Shown here: positions 16,412 through 26,252 of the stretch, piece after piece
How the letters are laid out: every line of letters starts with the position of its first letter
Numbering within the stretch: position 1 is the first letter of the stretch
Assembly: GCA_947305945.1 (NCBI GenBank)
Contig: CAMZFA010000004.1
Span: forward strand, 1-35,659
Direction: 5' to 3'
DNA from: an uncultured Spirochaetales bacterium
GTDB taxonomy: Bacteria; Spirochaetota; Spirochaetia; Sphaerochaetales; Sphaerochaetaceae
DNA length: 35,659 bases
Notes under the pieces: generated by a model
Told to the model about the DNA's origin: nothing
Seen by the model: only the letters and a program-made list of their open reading frames with translations
Databases searched by the model: none
Translations under genes and position numbers: made by a program

Positions 16412-19021
16412 ATGGCTGAAGAGAACAAAACCAAGGTAACACTTATCAAACAGACTAAGATTCCACAGCAGGCTCCGGTAGCTCCCGCAGCTCCGGCCCC
16501 GGCTCCGGAAAAGAAGAAGGTTCTTCTGGTGAAGAAGAAACCGGTGGTTGTTGTAAAAGCCCAGCCGGCTCCGGCTCCCGCTCCTGAGCCTGTACCTGCA
16601 CCGGCTCCCGAGGCTCCTGTTGTCAAGGAAGCACCCGCTGCCCAGCCGGCTCCCGCAAAACAGGCACCTGCTGCTGAAGTTCGTACAGAGCCTGTCAAAC
16701 CCGCTCCCGCAAAGGCTGCCCCTGTAAAGGAACAGCCTGCACAGCGTGTTGTAAGAAAGCCCTCCGCTGCGGCAAATACCACAATCAACAACGGCCCGGT
16801 CATCATCAAGGCGGCCGGAAATCTTCCGCCCATCAATCCCACCGCTCCTGCAAGATCCTCAGGTTCAAGACAGGTCGGCTCAGTAGGCGGTGTTACATAC
16901 GGAAGGGACGGACAGCGCATCCAGGTCAACAGACAGAGAAATTCAAACCAGCCCAACCAGGGTGTATATACTCCCAAATCCAGCCAGGGCGGCAACAGAG
17001 GAATGAAAACCGACAGACAGGGCGGTTTCCAGAAACCCGGTTTCGGCGGTCCCAAGGGTAACGGTCAGGGCGCAGGCCGCGGCGGCTTCACCCCTGCAGC
17101 ACCCATGGCAGACGGCAAGAACAAGCGCGTCTATTCAAAGGACAAGGGCAAGGACAGAAGACACGAGACCACAGAGGACGAGTTTGAGCTCAAACAGTTC
17201 GGCAAGAAGAAGTCCTCCGAGCCTACTGCCGTTGTGGCAAAGAGCATTGACATCATGAACACAATCACGGTCAGTGATCTTGCCAAGAAGATGAATATCA
17301 AGGCTTCCGAGATAATCAGCAAGCTCTTCTCAATGGGAACCATGGTTACTATGAATGAGAGCATTGACAGTGAGACAGCACAGATCATTGCAAGTGAATA
17401 CGGCTGTGAGGTACATATCATTGATCTTTACGAGGAAACCGTCATAACCCGTGAAGAGGACAGGGAAGAGGATCTTGTTCCCCGCGCTCCCATTGTCACG
17501 GTCATGGGTCACGTTGACCACGGTAAGACAAAACTTCTGGATGCCATAAGGCAGACAAACGTTGTTGCCGGTGAGTTCGGCGGAATTACCCAGCACATAG
17601 GTGCCTACAAGGTCAACATTCCCGGAAAGGGAGATGTTGTATTCCTTGATACTCCGGGTCACGCAGCCTTTACCCTCATGAGGGCAAGAGGTGCACAGCT
17701 GACTGATATTGTAGTACTTGTTGTAGCCGCAAATGACGGAGTCATGCCTCAGACTCTTGAGGCAATTGACCACGCCAAGGCTGCAAAGTGTCCCATAATT
17801 GTTGCAATCAACAAGATAGACCTTCCGGAAGCCAAGCCGGAAAGGGTCATGCAGCAGCTTTCCGAAAAGGGCCTTATCCCCGAGGAATGGGGCGGAGACA
17901 CAATGTATTGCCAGATTTCAGCATTGAAGAAGGAAGGTATAGACACACTTCTTGAAACCATTCTTCTCCAGGCCGAGATCATGGAACTCAAGGCAAATCC
18001 CGACTGCCGTGCCGAAGGAAAGATTCTTGAAGCAAGAATAGACCAGGGCCGCGGTACTGTTGCCACGGTCATTGTCGAGCGCGGTACACTCAAGCAGGGT
18101 GACTACTACGTTGCCGGAATCTACTCCGGTAGGGTAAGAGCCATGTTCGACGACAAGGGACGCAAGATCAAGAGCGCCGGTCCCTCAACCCCCGTTGAGG
18201 TCATAGGTCTTTCGGATGTTCCCAGCGCAGGTGATCCGTTCCAGGTCTGTGAAGACGAAAAGCAGGCCAGACAGATTGGTTCCAAGAGACAGGAGCTTGA
18301 GCGCCTGAACCAGGCCAACAAGTTCAAGAAGGTTACACTGGACAACATGTTCGACGTCATGCATGAAGGCGACAAGCAGGAACTCAACATTGTCATCAAG
18401 GGTGACGTTCAGGGCTCTGTTGAAGCACTTCAGCTGGCTCTTGAGAAACTCAGCAACAATGAGATCAATGTCAGGGTCATCCGTGCCGCAGCAGGTGCAA
18501 TTATTGAAGACGATATCAACCTTGCATCAGCTTCAGAGAATCCTGCCATAGTAATTGGATTCAACGTAAGGCCCACGCCCAAGGCACAGGCCCGCGCCGA
18601 TGAGGAACATGTTGAGATCAGAAAGTACAACATCATTTACAACGTTGTTGATGATGTGAAGGCTGCAATGGAAGGCATGCTGTCTCCGGAGAAGACGGAG
18701 GTGGATATAGGTACCGCACAGGTACGTCAGGTCTTCAAGGTACCCAAGGTGGGTCTTGTTGCCGGATGTTACATTCTTACAGGTCTTGTCAAACGCAACA
18801 GCTGGTGCCGCGTAGTGCGTGACAACATCCAGCTTTCCAAGGATCTTCTCAAGATCTCCTCACTCAAGCGCTTCAAGGACGATGCCCGTGAGGTTGCCGC
18901 AGGCTTTGAATGCGGTATAGGAATTGAGAATTTCCAGGACCTCAGGGAAGGGGATATCATTGAGTTTGTTGAGATTCAGGAAGTTGCCAGAAAACTTGAG
19001 ACCACCGGAGAGTATATCTGA
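16412..19021 (+). CDS. infB: Translation initiation factor IF-2
   Basis: GTPase that brings initiator fMet-tRNA to the 30S subunit and promotes subunit joining. It has 869 residues from ATG 16412 (AGGAG 5 bases upstream; an in-frame GTG 6 bases earlier is less likely). Residues about 17-120 are a low-complexity Ala/Pro/Lys region with APAPAP runs. A Gly/Arg/Gln-rich stretch follows to about 230, then the IF2-N helical motif ([18 protein letters not shown]). The G domain starts near 365 with GHVDHGKTK, then DTPGHAAF and NKID. Domains II, III and IV follow. It ends ETTGEYI with a TGATG junction to rbfA. The proline-rich N-terminus is natural for this family and creates long open frames on the other strand. 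Confidence 0.97.
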   Translation: MAEENKTKVTLIKQTKIPQQAPVAPAAPAPAPEKKKVLLVKKKPVVVVKAQPAPAPAPEPVPAPAPEAPVVKEAPAAQPAPAKQAPAAEVRTEPVKPAPAKAAPVKEQPAQRVVRKPSAAANTTINNGPVIIKAAGNLPPINPTAPARSSGSRQVGSVGGVTYGRDGQRIQVNRQRNSNQPNQGVYTPKSSQGGNRGMKTDRQGGFQKPGFGGPKGNGQGAGRGGFTPAAPMADGKNKRVYSKDKGKDRRHETTEDEFELKQFGKKKSSEPTAVVAKSIDIMNTITVSDLAKKMNIKASEIISKLFSMGTMVTMNESIDSETAQIIASEYGCEVHIIDLYEETVITREEDREEDLVPRAPIVTVMGHVDHGKTKLLDAIRQTNVVAGEFGGITQHIGAYKVNIPGKGDVVFLDTPGHAAFTLMRARGAQLTDIVVLVVAANDGVMPQTLEAIDHAKAAKCPIIVAINKIDLPEAKPERVMQQLSEKGLIPEEWGGDTMYCQISALKKEGIDTLLETILLQAEIMELKANPDCRAEGKILEARIDQGRGTVATVIVERGTLKQGDYYVAGIYSGRVRAMFDDKGRKIKSAGPSTPVEVIGLSDVPSAGDPFQVCEDEKQARQIGSKRQELERLNQANKFKKVTLDNMFDVMHEGDKQELNIVIKGDVQGSVEALQLALEKLSNNEINVRVIRAAAGAIIEDDINLASASENPAIVIGFNVRPTPKAQARADEEHVEIRKYNIIYNVVDDVKAAMEGMLSPEKTEVDIGTAQVRQVFKVPKVGLVAGCYILTGLVKRNSWCRVVRDNIQLSKDLLKISSLKRFKDDAREVAAGFECGIGIENFQDLREGDIIEFVEIQEVARKLETTGEYI

Positions 19022-19368
19022 TGGACAACTACAACGCACAGAGGCTTGAATCCAGGATTCAGGAGGCCGTGAACACCTTGATTGTAAGCGGTGACATCAA
19101 GAATCCGTTCCTCAGCAGATTTACATCCGTAACAGGAGTAAGTCTTTCCAAGGACAACAGTTATGCAAAGCTGTACGTTTCATGTCTGGAGGACAGCAGG
19201 CTTGAGAAAAGTACTGCGGCCCTTCAGAGTGCCTCGGGTTACATCCAGAGCAGACTTGCAAAGATTCTCAAGACACGCAACACCCCCAGACTCACATTCA
19301 TTGCAGATACCACTCAGCGTGAGGCGGCAAGGGTGAATGACCTTCTGGAGTCTGTTAAAAGTGAATGA
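19021..19368 (+). CDS. rbfA: Ribosome-binding factor A
   Basis: Small KH-fold protein that binds the 30S subunit and helps 16S rRNA 5'-end processing. It has 115 residues, typical. Recognisable features are the N-terminal helix (RLESRIQEAVNTLIVSGDIKNP), the central VTGVSLSKDNSYAKLYVS strand pair, and the C-terminal part SGYIQSRLAKILKTRNTPRLTF-IADTT. The ATG shares one base with the infB stop (TGATG), so translation is probably coupled. Its end overlaps or nearly touches truB. Confidence 0.93.
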   Translation: MDNYNAQRLESRIQEAVNTLIVSGDIKNPFLSRFTSVTGVSLSKDNSYAKLYVSCLEDSRLEKSTAALQSASGYIQSRLAKILKTRNTPRLTFIADTTQREAARVNDLLESVKSE

Positions 19369-20062
19369 CAGGAATACGGTGACCCTCATCCGCAAGGAAA
19401 GCGGGGTCACTTCTTTTTCAAGCCTCAGATACGTCAAGAAATACGTAAACAGAAAGACCGGTCACTGCGGCACCCTGGACAAGTTTGCCACGGGTCTTCT
19501 TATTGCATGTTGCGGAAAATACACCAAAAAGGTTCCGCTATTCATGGGACTGGACAAGGAGTATGTCGCGGTGATTGAGTTCGGCGTTGAGACGGACACC
19601 CTGGATCCTGAGGGAAACATAATTTCACGTGCAAATGTTCCTTCTTTTGAGACAATCAGGGATAACGTGGCCCGCATGACAGGAATGATCATGCAGGCTC
19701 CTCCTGCATTCAGCGCCCTCCATATTGACGGAAAAAGAAGCTATGAGCTTGCCAGAAAAGGAGTTGATGTTCAGATTGAGAAGAGACCCGTTTACATACA
19801 CAGTGCGGAGATACTGAACTGGAGTTCTCCCTATCTGACCGTAAGACTCAATGTCTCAAAGGGAACATACGTAAGATCCTACGCCCGTGATCTGGCACTT
19901 GCCTGCTCTTCAAGGGCTTATGTATCTGCTCTTGAGAGAACAAAGATAGGGCCGTTTTCCCTGGATGATGCTGTTTCATGGAACAATACCGGTGCTCTTG
20001 AGAAACTTGATGAAGGCACGGCGGAGGCTCTGCTTTCACGTCTTGGGGAGTACGGAAAGTGA
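19361..20062 (+). CDS. truB: tRNA pseudouridine-55 synthase TruB (no PUA domain seen)
   Basis: Makes pseudouridine 55 in the T-arm of tRNAs. The core motifs are GHCGTLDKFATG with the catalytic Asp (family GHTGTLDPxATG), SALHIDGKRSYELARKG, and VSKGTYVRSYARDLA. From GTG 19361 it is 233 residues; family members with a PUA domain are about 300, and no C-terminal PUA domain is visible. Start: GTG 19361 (GGAG 10 bases upstream, overlapping the rbfA end) and GTG 19379 (AGGAA close upstream, giving MTLIRKESGVTSF) are both reasonable. It is followed by ribF with a GTGA 4-base overlap. The rbfA-truB-ribF-rpsO-pnp order is standard. Confidence 0.92.
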   Translation: MNDRNTVTLIRKESGVTSFSSLRYVKKYVNRKTGHCGTLDKFATGLLIACCGKYTKKVPLFMGLDKEYVAVIEFGVETDTLDPEGNIISRANVPSFETIRDNVARMTGMIMQAPPAFSALHIDGKRSYELARKGVDVQIEKRPVYIHSAEILNWSSPYLTVRLNVSKGTYVRSYARDLALACSSRAYVSALERTKIGPFSLDDAVSWNNTGALEKLDEGTAEALLSRLGEYGK

Positions 20063-20877
20063 GGATCTTTGATTTTGCCGATCCGGCATACGGAAACAGA
20101 AGATGCGTGCTCACCATAGGGGTCTTTGACGGCCTTCACAGAGGTCATGAGAAGATAATAGACACCTGTGTTGCAAGGGCGCGTGAAAAGGGTGTTGAAA
20201 GTGTTGTTGTCACCTTCAGTTCCAACCCAAAGATGGAAAAGGGCAGGGAGGAGAAACTGCCGGCCCTGATGTCCACTGGGGATTTCAGTCAAATTCTTTC
20301 GGAAAAAGGCGTTGACAGCCTTGCTGTAATTGACTTTTCCGACAATATGAGTAAACTTTCAGGAGAGGAGTTCATGGCCCTGCTCTGTACGTCGTACAGG
20401 CTTGAGGCAATGATTGTAGGAAACAGTTTCCGTTGCGGAAATCCTGCACAGAGTGCCGGTCCCGCAGAACTGGAGAAACTGCTTCGGAAATACACTTCAT
20501 CTGCTTCTCTGGAGGTTGTTCCCCCGGTGCTTGTCAAGGGAACCGAGGTAAGCAGCACTCTGGTGCGCAGATGTCTCCTTACAGGTGATACGGAGTATGC
20601 ATCCGTATTGCTTGGCAGAGCGTACAGTCTTGACCTCAGGTCCGTGGATTTTGAGAGAAGGGCTGATAACCGCCTGTTTTACAGTATCCGTGCTTTCAGA
20701 CAGCTTCTGCCCAAAGCGGGAGCCTATGAGGTGAAAGCTGCAGGGATTGCTGAATCTGCACCAATGTCCGGTCCTGCGGACTGTGATGCAGAAGCGGTAA
20801 TCGGAAAAGACGGTCTGGTTCTTGACCTGCATGCACGGATCATACCGGACAGAATATCATTTCCTTCAGGAGAGTAA
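20059..20877 (+). CDS. ribF: RibF-like FMN adenylyltransferase (FAD synthetase) with reduced riboflavin kinase half
   Basis: Bifunctional RibF normally phosphorylates riboflavin and adenylates FMN to FAD. This one has 272 residues against about 310. The N-terminal nucleotidyltransferase domain is intact: [14 protein letters not shown] near residue 21 and [11 protein letters not shown] near 160. The C-terminal half begins as expected ([13 protein letters not shown]), but the GRxLGFPTAN motif that binds Mg-ATP in the kinase is absent. What follows is short, with only a weak echo ([21 protein letters not shown]). So FAD synthetase activity is likely and riboflavin kinase activity doubtful. The start is GTG 20059 overlapping the truB stop. 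The next gene, rpsO, follows after 5 bases. Confidence 0.87.
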   Translation: MRIFDFADPAYGNRRCVLTIGVFDGLHRGHEKIIDTCVARAREKGVESVVVTFSSNPKMEKGREEKLPALMSTGDFSQILSEKGVDSLAVIDFSDNMSKLSGEEFMALLCTSYRLEAMIVGNSFRCGNPAQSAGPAELEKLLRKYTSSASLEVVPPVLVKGTEVSSTLVRRCLLTGDTEYASVLLGRAYSLDLRSVDFERRADNRLFYSIRAFRQLLPKAGAYEVKAAGIAESAPMSGPADCDAEAVIGKDGLVLDLHARIIPDRISFPSGE

Positions 20878-20882
20878 CAAAG

Positions 20883-21149
20883 ATGGTTACAAAGGAACAG
20901 AAACAGGAACTTATTGTCAAATTCGGCGGCAATGAGGCCAACACAGGTGCTGCAGAAGTTCAGATTGCACTTCTCACAGCAAGAATCAATGATCTGCAGG
21001 GGCATTTCAAGGCCAACCCCAAGGATCACGCATCAAACCGCGGTCTTCTCAAGATGGTCGGTCAGAGAAGAAGACTTCTCAAGTATGTCAGAAACAATGA
21101 CATTGAGAAGTACCGCAAGCTCATTGCAGAGCTCGGACTCAGAAAATAA
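20883..21149 (+). CDS. rpsO: 30S ribosomal protein S15
   Basis: Primary rRNA-binding protein of the small subunit platform. It has 88 residues, the exact family size. Hallmarks: [44 protein letters not shown] (rRNA-binding motif), and the end [19 protein letters not shown] lies upstream of the ATG, inside the end of ribF. It is followed by a strong hairpin and then pnp, the classic rpsO-pnp pair. Confidence 0.98.
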   Translation: MVTKEQKQELIVKFGGNEANTGAAEVQIALLTARINDLQGHFKANPKDHASNRGLLKMVGQRRRLLKYVRNNDIEKYRKLIAELGLRK

Positions 21150-21157
21150 GAGATTAC

Positions 21158-21181
21158 CAGGGGCCGTTCATATGGCCCCTG
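21158..21181 (+). promoter_or_regulatory. GC-rich hairpin between rpsO and pnp
   Basis: CAGGGGCC (21158-21165) pairs perfectly with GGCCCCTG (21174-21181) around the loop GTTCATAT. No T-run follows, so it is unlikely to be an intrinsic terminator. In E. coli the same intergenic place holds an RNase III-cut hairpin through which PNPase represses its own mRNA. A processing or stability role is inferred by position only. Confidence 0.65.
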
Positions 21182-21205
21182 TATCTTGTGTCCGGTGAAA
21201 GAAAA

Positions 21206-21223
21206 AAGAAGTTAAAGAAGTTA
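21206..21223 (+). repeat. Two tandem copies of AAGAAGTTA in the pnp leader
   Basis: AAGAAGTTA at 21206-21214 and 21215-21223, then a related AGGAAGAAA that contains the pnp ribosome binding site. The purine-rich, unstructured stretch could be a protein or ribosome standby site. Confidence 0.5.
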
Positions 21224-21235
21224 AGGAAGAAATTT

Positions 21236-23446
21236 ATGTCAGAAGTAAAAACAGTTTCAGTCCGGCTTGGAGATGACGAGCTTGTCTTTGAGACAGGCAG
21301 AATTGCCAAGCAGGCAAACGGAGCAGTATTTGCACACTATGCAGGCTCCGCAGTAATAGCCACTGTCTGTTGTTCGGATGAACCCAGCCAGTTGCTTGAT
21401 TATGTCCCGGTTTCAGTGGAATACAATGAAAAATATTATGCAGCAGGCAAGATTCCCGGAGGTTTCCTCAAGAGAGAATCAAAGCCCAAGGACAAGGAGA
21501 TTCTTGTCAGCCGTCTTATAGACCGCCCCATGAGACCTCTTTTCGAGAAGGCCTTCTCAAGAGAGATCCAGATTGTACCTACTGTTGTTTCAACAGACCA
21601 GATCAATACACCGGATATCATAGCAATCAACGCCGCCAGCGCGGCTGTAACTATTTCGGATATTCCCTTCAACGGACCCATTGCAGGCGTGCGTGTGGCC
21701 CTCATTGACGGTGAATATGTAATCAACCCCACGTTCCAGCAGATTGAAATTGCTGACCTTGACATTGTAGTTGCAGGAACAAGGGACGGAATCACAATGG
21801 TTGAGGGCGGTGCCCATGAAGTATCCGAGCAGAACATGCTCGATGCCATTGCCGCCGCACAGCCGGTCATCACAAAACTCTGTGATGCACAGCTTGAGCT
21901 CAGACGCATTGCCGGAAAGGAGAAACTTCCCGTTCTCACAGCTGAGGAAAAGGACCTCTCATGGCTCGAACCCGTAAAGGAGTACACAACCCCGCTGGTA
22001 AAGGAAGCATTCTTCGTAAAGGGCAAGCAGGTCAGATCCCTTGCAGTAGGAAAAGTCAAGGAACAGGTGAAGGAACACTTTGCAGATCTTCTTGCAGAGC
22101 ATGAGGATGCAGGTGAAGAGCTTGCCAAGATGTTCGATGACATGGAATACAACATGCTCAGGGCATCAATTCTCAATGACGGAGTCCGTATCGACGGAAG
22201 AAAGGTCAACGAGATCAGACCCATTACATGCGAGGTAGGTGTTCTTGACAGGACACACGGAAGCGCACTCTTCACAAGAGGAGAGACACAGAGCCTTGCA
22301 GTCACAACACTCGGAACAGTTCAGGACGAGCAGCTGTTTGACAACATTGACGGTGACAAGAACTACAGCAACTTCATGCTGCACTACAACTTCCCGCCGT
22401 ACTCTGTAGGTGAGACAGGTCGTCTTACAACAGGCAGAAGGGAAATCGGTCACGGACATCTTGCACAGCGTGCCCTCCAGGCAGTTGTTCCTGCAAAGGA
22501 TGAGTTCCCGTACACAGTACGTGTTGTTTCAGAGATCATGGAATCAAACGGTTCATCTTCAATGGCCTCCGTCTGCGGCGGATGTCTCTCCCTCATGGAT
22601 GCAGGTGTTCCCATTGACAAGCCCGTTGCCGGTATTGCCATGGGTCTGATCACCGAAGGTGCAGACTACAGCAGATATCAGATTCTTTCAGATATTCTGG
22701 GTGAGGAAGACCACCTCGGAGACATGGACTTCAAGGTTGCAGGTACACGTGACGGAATCACAGCTTTCCAGATGGATATCAAGATTGCCGGCGTTACACC
22801 TGAAATCATGAGCAAGGCACTTCAGCAGGCCAAGGAAGGACGTTACCACATTCTGGGCATCATGGAGCAGACACTTGCAGCTCCCAGAGCGGAAATCAAC
22901 AAGTACGCCCCCAAGATTCTGACAACCAAGGTTGATGAGGACAAGATCGGTGCCGTTATCGGTACAGGCGGAAAGACAATCAAGGGTATTGCCCAGGTAA
23001 CCGGAGCTGAGGTCAACATTGACGATGACGGAACAGTCATCATCTACGGCAAGAACACAGCCAGCGCCCAGGCAGCTCTTGAAATGGTTAAGGCCATAAT
23101 CGAGGAGCCCGAGGTAGGCAAAATCTACCAGGGTACCGTTAAGCGCATCATGGACTTCGGTGCATTTGTAGAGATTCTTCCCGGCAAGGAAGGTCTGTGC
23201 CACATCTCAAAGCTTGCCAGAACAAGGGTTGAGAATGTTTCGGACGTTCTTTCAGTCGGTCAGGTAATCCCTGTGAAGCTTGTTGAGATTGACCGCACCG
23301 GCGGAAGACTCAGCCTGTCCTATATTGATGCAATTGATCCGGACGGAGAGAAGAAGGAAGCTCCCAGGTCAGACAGACCCAGAAGAGACTCCAACAAGCC
23401 CCGCTTCCCGAGAAAGCCAAGGACTGAGTCCAAGAACAATGACTGA
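21236..23446 (+). CDS. pnp: Polyribonucleotide nucleotidyltransferase (PNPase)
   Basis: Phosphorolytic 3'-5' exoribonuclease of the RNA degradation machinery; trimeric. It has 736 residues from ATG 21236, chosen for AAGGAAG 6 bases upstream and because the protein then begins in the usual way ([24 protein letters not shown]). An in-frame GTG at 21188 would add a lysine-rich tail but lacks a binding site. Order: RNase PH domain 1, helical linker, RNase PH domain 2 with catalytic acids in [17 protein letters not shown] domain ([14 protein letters not shown]), S1 domain ([15 protein letters not shown]), and an Arg/Pro/Lys-rich tail. Its stop overlaps the dut start by 8 bases. Confidence 0.97.
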   Translation: MSEVKTVSVRLGDDELVFETGRIAKQANGAVFAHYAGSAVIATVCCSDEPSQLLDYVPVSVEYNEKYYAAGKIPGGFLKRESKPKDKEILVSRLIDRPMRPLFEKAFSREIQIVPTVVSTDQINTPDIIAINAASAAVTISDIPFNGPIAGVRVALIDGEYVINPTFQQIEIADLDIVVAGTRDGITMVEGGAHEVSEQNMLDAIAAAQPVITKLCDAQLELRRIAGKEKLPVLTAEEKDLSWLEPVKEYTTPLVKEAFFVKGKQVRSLAVGKVKEQVKEHFADLLAEHEDAGEELAKMFDDMEYNMLRASILNDGVRIDGRKVNEIRPITCEVGVLDRTHGSALFTRGETQSLAVTTLGTVQDEQLFDNIDGDKNYSNFMLHYNFPPYSVGETGRLTTGRREIGHGHLAQRALQAVVPAKDEFPYTVRVVSEIMESNGSSSMASVCGGCLSLMDAGVPIDKPVAGIAMGLITEGADYSRYQILSDILGEEDHLGDMDFKVAGTRDGITAFQMDIKIAGVTPEIMSKALQQAKEGRYHILGIMEQTLAAPRAEINKYAPKILTTKVDEDKIGAVIGTGGKTIKGIAQVTGAEVNIDDDGTVIIYGKNTASAQAALEMVKAIIEEPEVGKIYQGTVKRIMDFGAFVEILPGKEGLCHISKLARTRVENVSDVLSVGQVIPVKLVEIDRTGGRLSLSYIDAIDPDGEKKEAPRSDRPRRDSNKPRFPRKPRTESKNND

Positions 23447-23885
23447 AAACTGTACAGTGAGAATAATGCTTGAGGACGGAGCGCGTGAACCTGTTTACGC
23501 CTCCGGCCTTGCAGCCGGTGCAGACCTCTGTGCATTCCTTCCGCAGGGCAGTATCGAGATACCGCCCATGGGAAGAGCCATGGTCCCCACCGGAATGAGA
23601 ATGGCTTTACCGGAGGGTTATGAAGCCCAGGTAAGGCCGCGCTCGGGTCTTGCCGCAAAGAAGGGTATTACGGTTCTCAACACACCGGGTACCGTTGATG
23701 CGGATTACAGGGGAGAGGTCAAGGTTATCCTTGTGAATCTCTCCGAAAGTCCCTTTACCGTCAATGACGGGGACAGAATTGCCCAGATGGTCATTGCACC
23801 GTGTACAAGGGCCGGTTTTCTTAAAACCGAAACACTTGATGATACGGAAAGAGGAACGGGAGGATTCGGTTCAACCGGAGTCTGA
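23439..23885 (+). CDS. dut: Deoxyuridine 5'-triphosphate nucleotidohydrolase (dUTPase)
   Basis: Cuts dUTP to dUMP and pyrophosphate, keeping uracil out of DNA and feeding dTMP synthesis. It has 148 residues, trimeric-type family size. All five motifs are visible: [41 protein letters not shown] and [10 protein letters not shown]. The start is ATG 23439 ([13 protein letters not shown]), overlapping the pnp stop by 8 bases; the longer open frame lies wholly in pnp. There is no strong ribosome binding site of its own, so translation is probably coupled to pnp. It is followed after 2 bases by lptF. Confidence 0.96.
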   Translation: MTENCTVRIMLEDGAREPVYASGLAAGADLCAFLPQGSIEIPPMGRAMVPTGMRMALPEGYEAQVRPRSGLAAKKGITVLNTPGTVDADYRGEVKVILVNLSESPFTVNDGDRIAQMVIAPCTRAGFLKTETLDDTERGTGGFGSTGV

Positions 23886-23887
23886 GA

Positions 23888-25165
23888 ATGAGAAATAAAG
23901 GCAGATACACCTTACTTGACCTTTATGTGGGGCGTGAGTACGTTCTGTCTTTTTTTGTGTCCTTTGCCTTTTTCTTCTTCATCTTCTTCATCAACCAGAT
24001 CCTGGTTCTTGCCCAGAAGATAATTATAAAGAACGTAAGCATTTCCGACATGATTACACTGGTGATTCTCTATATTCCCCAGTTCCTCATGTACACCATG
24101 CCCTTCAGTTCCCTCACATCCGCCAGCATGGTCATAGGAAGCTTCTCATCCCAGAATGAGATCCTTGCCATGCGCGCAAGCGGAATCAATACACGCCGTA
24201 TCTTCCGTCCCATACTTGTCATCTCCATTGTGCTTTCGGCAATTACGTTCCTTATTGCCGATTTCTTCATTCCCTACACCGCAAAGCAGTACCGCACCCT
24301 GTACGGTGAAATACTGCAGAAGATTCCCACCGTTGAGCTTCAGAGCTACAGCTCTGCAAGGTTCGGTGACAGGGTCATATCCAACGGAGTGGTGGAGGAC
24401 AATGTCCTGCATGACGTTCTTATCTTTGATGACAGTGACAGGAATGACAGCAGGGTGATATCGGCCGAAGAGGCCAGCATTTCAATAGTTGACTTGGACC
24501 GTTTCATCTACAGGGTTGACCTTGAGAATCCGCGCATCCTGATTACCGATGCGGATTCACAGCAGACTTATTCCCTGTCTTCGGCCAGACATATGACACT
24601 TTTTCTTGACCTTTCATCCTCGGCTTCCGGCTACAGTCCCATCACACCTTCCCAGATGTCCATCAGGGAGCTTTCAGGAGTAATTGCCGAGCGCAGGGAG
24701 GAAGACAGGCAGATCAAGGTCCAGCACGGGGAGCGTGTGTCCGGTTCAGCCGGAAATCTGGGTGATGCTCTGTATGAGATTGAGAACAAGGAGCATGTTG
24801 ATATTGATGATATTATGAATATCAACTACCTGCTTGATTCATATGAGAGGGATAACAATTACAGGGCTTTTTCCTTCTATTATCAGTATTACAGGGCTGA
24901 GTTCAACAAAAAGCTTGCCCTTTCTGCTGCGTGCACCTTCCTGGTGCTCATCGCATTTCCTCTTTCCTTTGTGAGAATGAAATACGGAAGGCTCACGGGC
25001 TTCGGGCTGTCAATGTTCGCTGCCTGTATCTACTGGTTTCTGCTCTATTATCTTCATACAAGGGCAATTGTCAGTCCGGCAAACCCGGCATGGTTCCTCT
25101 GGGCTCCCAATTTCCTGGTACTGATTGCATCCATGCTTCTTCAGAAGAGGAACTCAAAGTCATGA
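23888..25165 (+). CDS. lptF: LptF/LptG-family permease, first copy (YjgP-like)
   Basis: Inner-membrane permease subunit of the LptB2FG-type lipid export machine. It has 425 residues. There are three membrane segments at the N-terminus (YVLSFFVSFAFFFFIFFINQ; MITLVILYIPQFLMYTMPFS; ILVISIVLSAITFLIADFFI) and three near the end (LALSAACTFLVLIAFPLSF; LSMFAACIYWFLLYYLH; FLWAPNFLVLIASMLL). A periplasmic beta-jellyroll-like stretch lies between. EILAMRASGINTRRIFRP is the coupling helix region typical of the family. ATG 23888 follows GGAG at the dut end. It overlaps the second family member by 4 bases. Many treponemes lack classical LPS, so the exported lipid is unclear. Confidence 0.9.
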   Translation: MRNKGRYTLLDLYVGREYVLSFFVSFAFFFFIFFINQILVLAQKIIIKNVSISDMITLVILYIPQFLMYTMPFSSLTSASMVIGSFSSQNEILAMRASGINTRRIFRPILVISIVLSAITFLIADFFIPYTAKQYRTLYGEILQKIPTVELQSYSSARFGDRVISNGVVEDNVLHDVLIFDDSDRNDSRVISAEEASISIVDLDRFIYRVDLENPRILITDADSQQTYSLSSARHMTLFLDLSSSASGYSPITPSQMSIRELSGVIAERREEDRQIKVQHGERVSGSAGNLGDALYEIENKEHVDIDDIMNINYLLDSYERDNNYRAFSFYYQYYRAEFNKKLALSAACTFLVLIAFPLSFVRMKYGRLTGFGLSMFAACIYWFLLYYLHTRAIVSPANPAWFLWAPNFLVLIASMLLQKRNSKS

Positions 25166-26250
25166 AGATACTGCGGCGTTACATAGTATTTTCAATTCTC
25201 TCCGTAGGTCTTCTGGTAACACTGTTTGCCTCCGTAATGATGATGGGCGTGGATCTGTTCAGGAATCTGGATACCTATGTCTCCTACAATGTAAGTTCCT
25301 CTGATGTGGTCAGGCTTACCTTTCTGTATCTGCCTGAGTCCATACTTTTCACCATAGGACCGTCTTTTCTCTTCTCGGTGACATATTTTCTGTCAATGCT
25401 TCATGCAAACAACGAGATAATTGCGGTTCTCAACTCAACTATCAACTACAGAAAAGTCCTCATTCCCATTATTGCCTGCGGAATAGCGGTTTCACTGTTC
25501 TGGTTCGGTTTCAATGAGAGGGTGGGACTGCCGTGTTCCTCGCAGAAGGAAAAGCTCAAGGAGGCTGTGACAACGGGGGAGAGCGGACCTGATGACAACT
25601 ACCGCATAGCCCTCAGTGACATGACACAGTCCTACATGGTCTATGCCTCAAGATATGTGAACTCCACCCAGACTCTTTACAATGTTACATTCATCCGCAG
25701 TTTCTCAGACAACGTCATTGAAAGAACGGATGCCAGAAGGGCTGTCTGGAATGACGAGAAGCAGATGTGGGAGTTTCAGGATGCCAAGGTCTACAAATCA
25801 TCGCCGGACGGCAGCATGCTGAACACCGAGGTCATTTCATCCTACTATGAGGAGCATCTGGGTCTTGAACCGGATATGTTCAAGAACCTTTCCAATGACA
25901 TTTCAAAAATGCCTTTGGGAATTGCCAAGGCCTATGTCAACAGAATGAAATACCTCAATCCCGAACAGTATGCCGAAATGGCCTCATCATACTATGAGAG
26001 GGTGCTGGGCGGACTGACGGTTCTGGTGCTTGTAATTATTGCCTGTACAATGAACTACAGGTTCAAGAAGAATATACTGTTCTTCAGTCTTGTATTCTCT
26101 GTTGCCGTGGCCGTTGTATACTATGTTGTCAGAATGATGACTATGATGATGTCCAGACAGGGCATTATTGCCCCTTATCTGGGAACTCTGATTCCGTTTA
26201 TTGTTGTTCTAATTCTCAGCGGAGTTGCCGCCTATCTTACAAGGAATTGA
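25162..26250 (+). CDS. lptG: LptF/LptG-family permease, second copy (YjgQ-like)
   Basis: Partner permease to the gene just upstream, expected to form the LptFG heterodimer. It has 362 residues from ATG 25162, which overlaps the lptF stop as ATGA. The longer open frame lies inside lptF. Membrane segments: IVFSILSVGLLVTLFASVMMM, IGPSFLFSVTYFLSML, VLIPIIACGIAVSLFWFGF, and three at the C-terminus (GGLTVLVLVIIACTM; ILFFSLVFSVAVAVVYYVV; TLIPFIVVLILSGVAAYL). NNEIIAVLNSTINYRKVLIP matches the family's coupling helix. The assignment of F versus G is by order only. tgt follows after 2 bases. Confidence 0.87.
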   Translation: MKILRRYIVFSILSVGLLVTLFASVMMMGVDLFRNLDTYVSYNVSSSDVVRLTFLYLPESILFTIGPSFLFSVTYFLSMLHANNEIIAVLNSTINYRKVLIPIIACGIAVSLFWFGFNERVGLPCSSQKEKLKEAVTTGESGPDDNYRIALSDMTQSYMVYASRYVNSTQTLYNVTFIRSFSDNVIERTDARRAVWNDEKQMWEFQDAKVYKSSPDGSMLNTEVISSYYEEHLGLEPDMFKNLSNDISKMPLGIAKAYVNRMKYLNPEQYAEMASSYYERVLGGLTVLVLVIIACTMNYRFKKNILFFSLVFSVAVAVVYYVVRMMTMMMSRQGIIAPYLGTLIPFIVVLILSGVAAYLTRN

Positions 26251-26252
26251 TT

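Noticed and set aside
16480-16760. Repetitive GCTCCGGCTCC-like DNA as a satellite or CRISPR-like repeat
   Set aside because: It encodes the Ala/Pro-rich IF-2 N-terminus; units are irregular and without spacers.
16375-17055. 226-residue open frame on the minus strand, rich in Gly, Ala and Thr
   Set aside because: It lies antisense to the Pro/Ala/Lys-rich N-terminus of IF-2; codon bias on the plus strand creates it. No ribosome site or family motif.
21436-22305. 289-residue minus-strand open frame opposite pnp
   Set aside because: Ser/Thr/Arg-rich shadow of a strongly conserved gene with no motif or start signals.
24931-25161. Extended N-terminus of the second Lpt permease
   Set aside because: It lies entirely inside lptF in another frame; ATG 25162 gives the normal membrane-segment start with an ATGA overlap.
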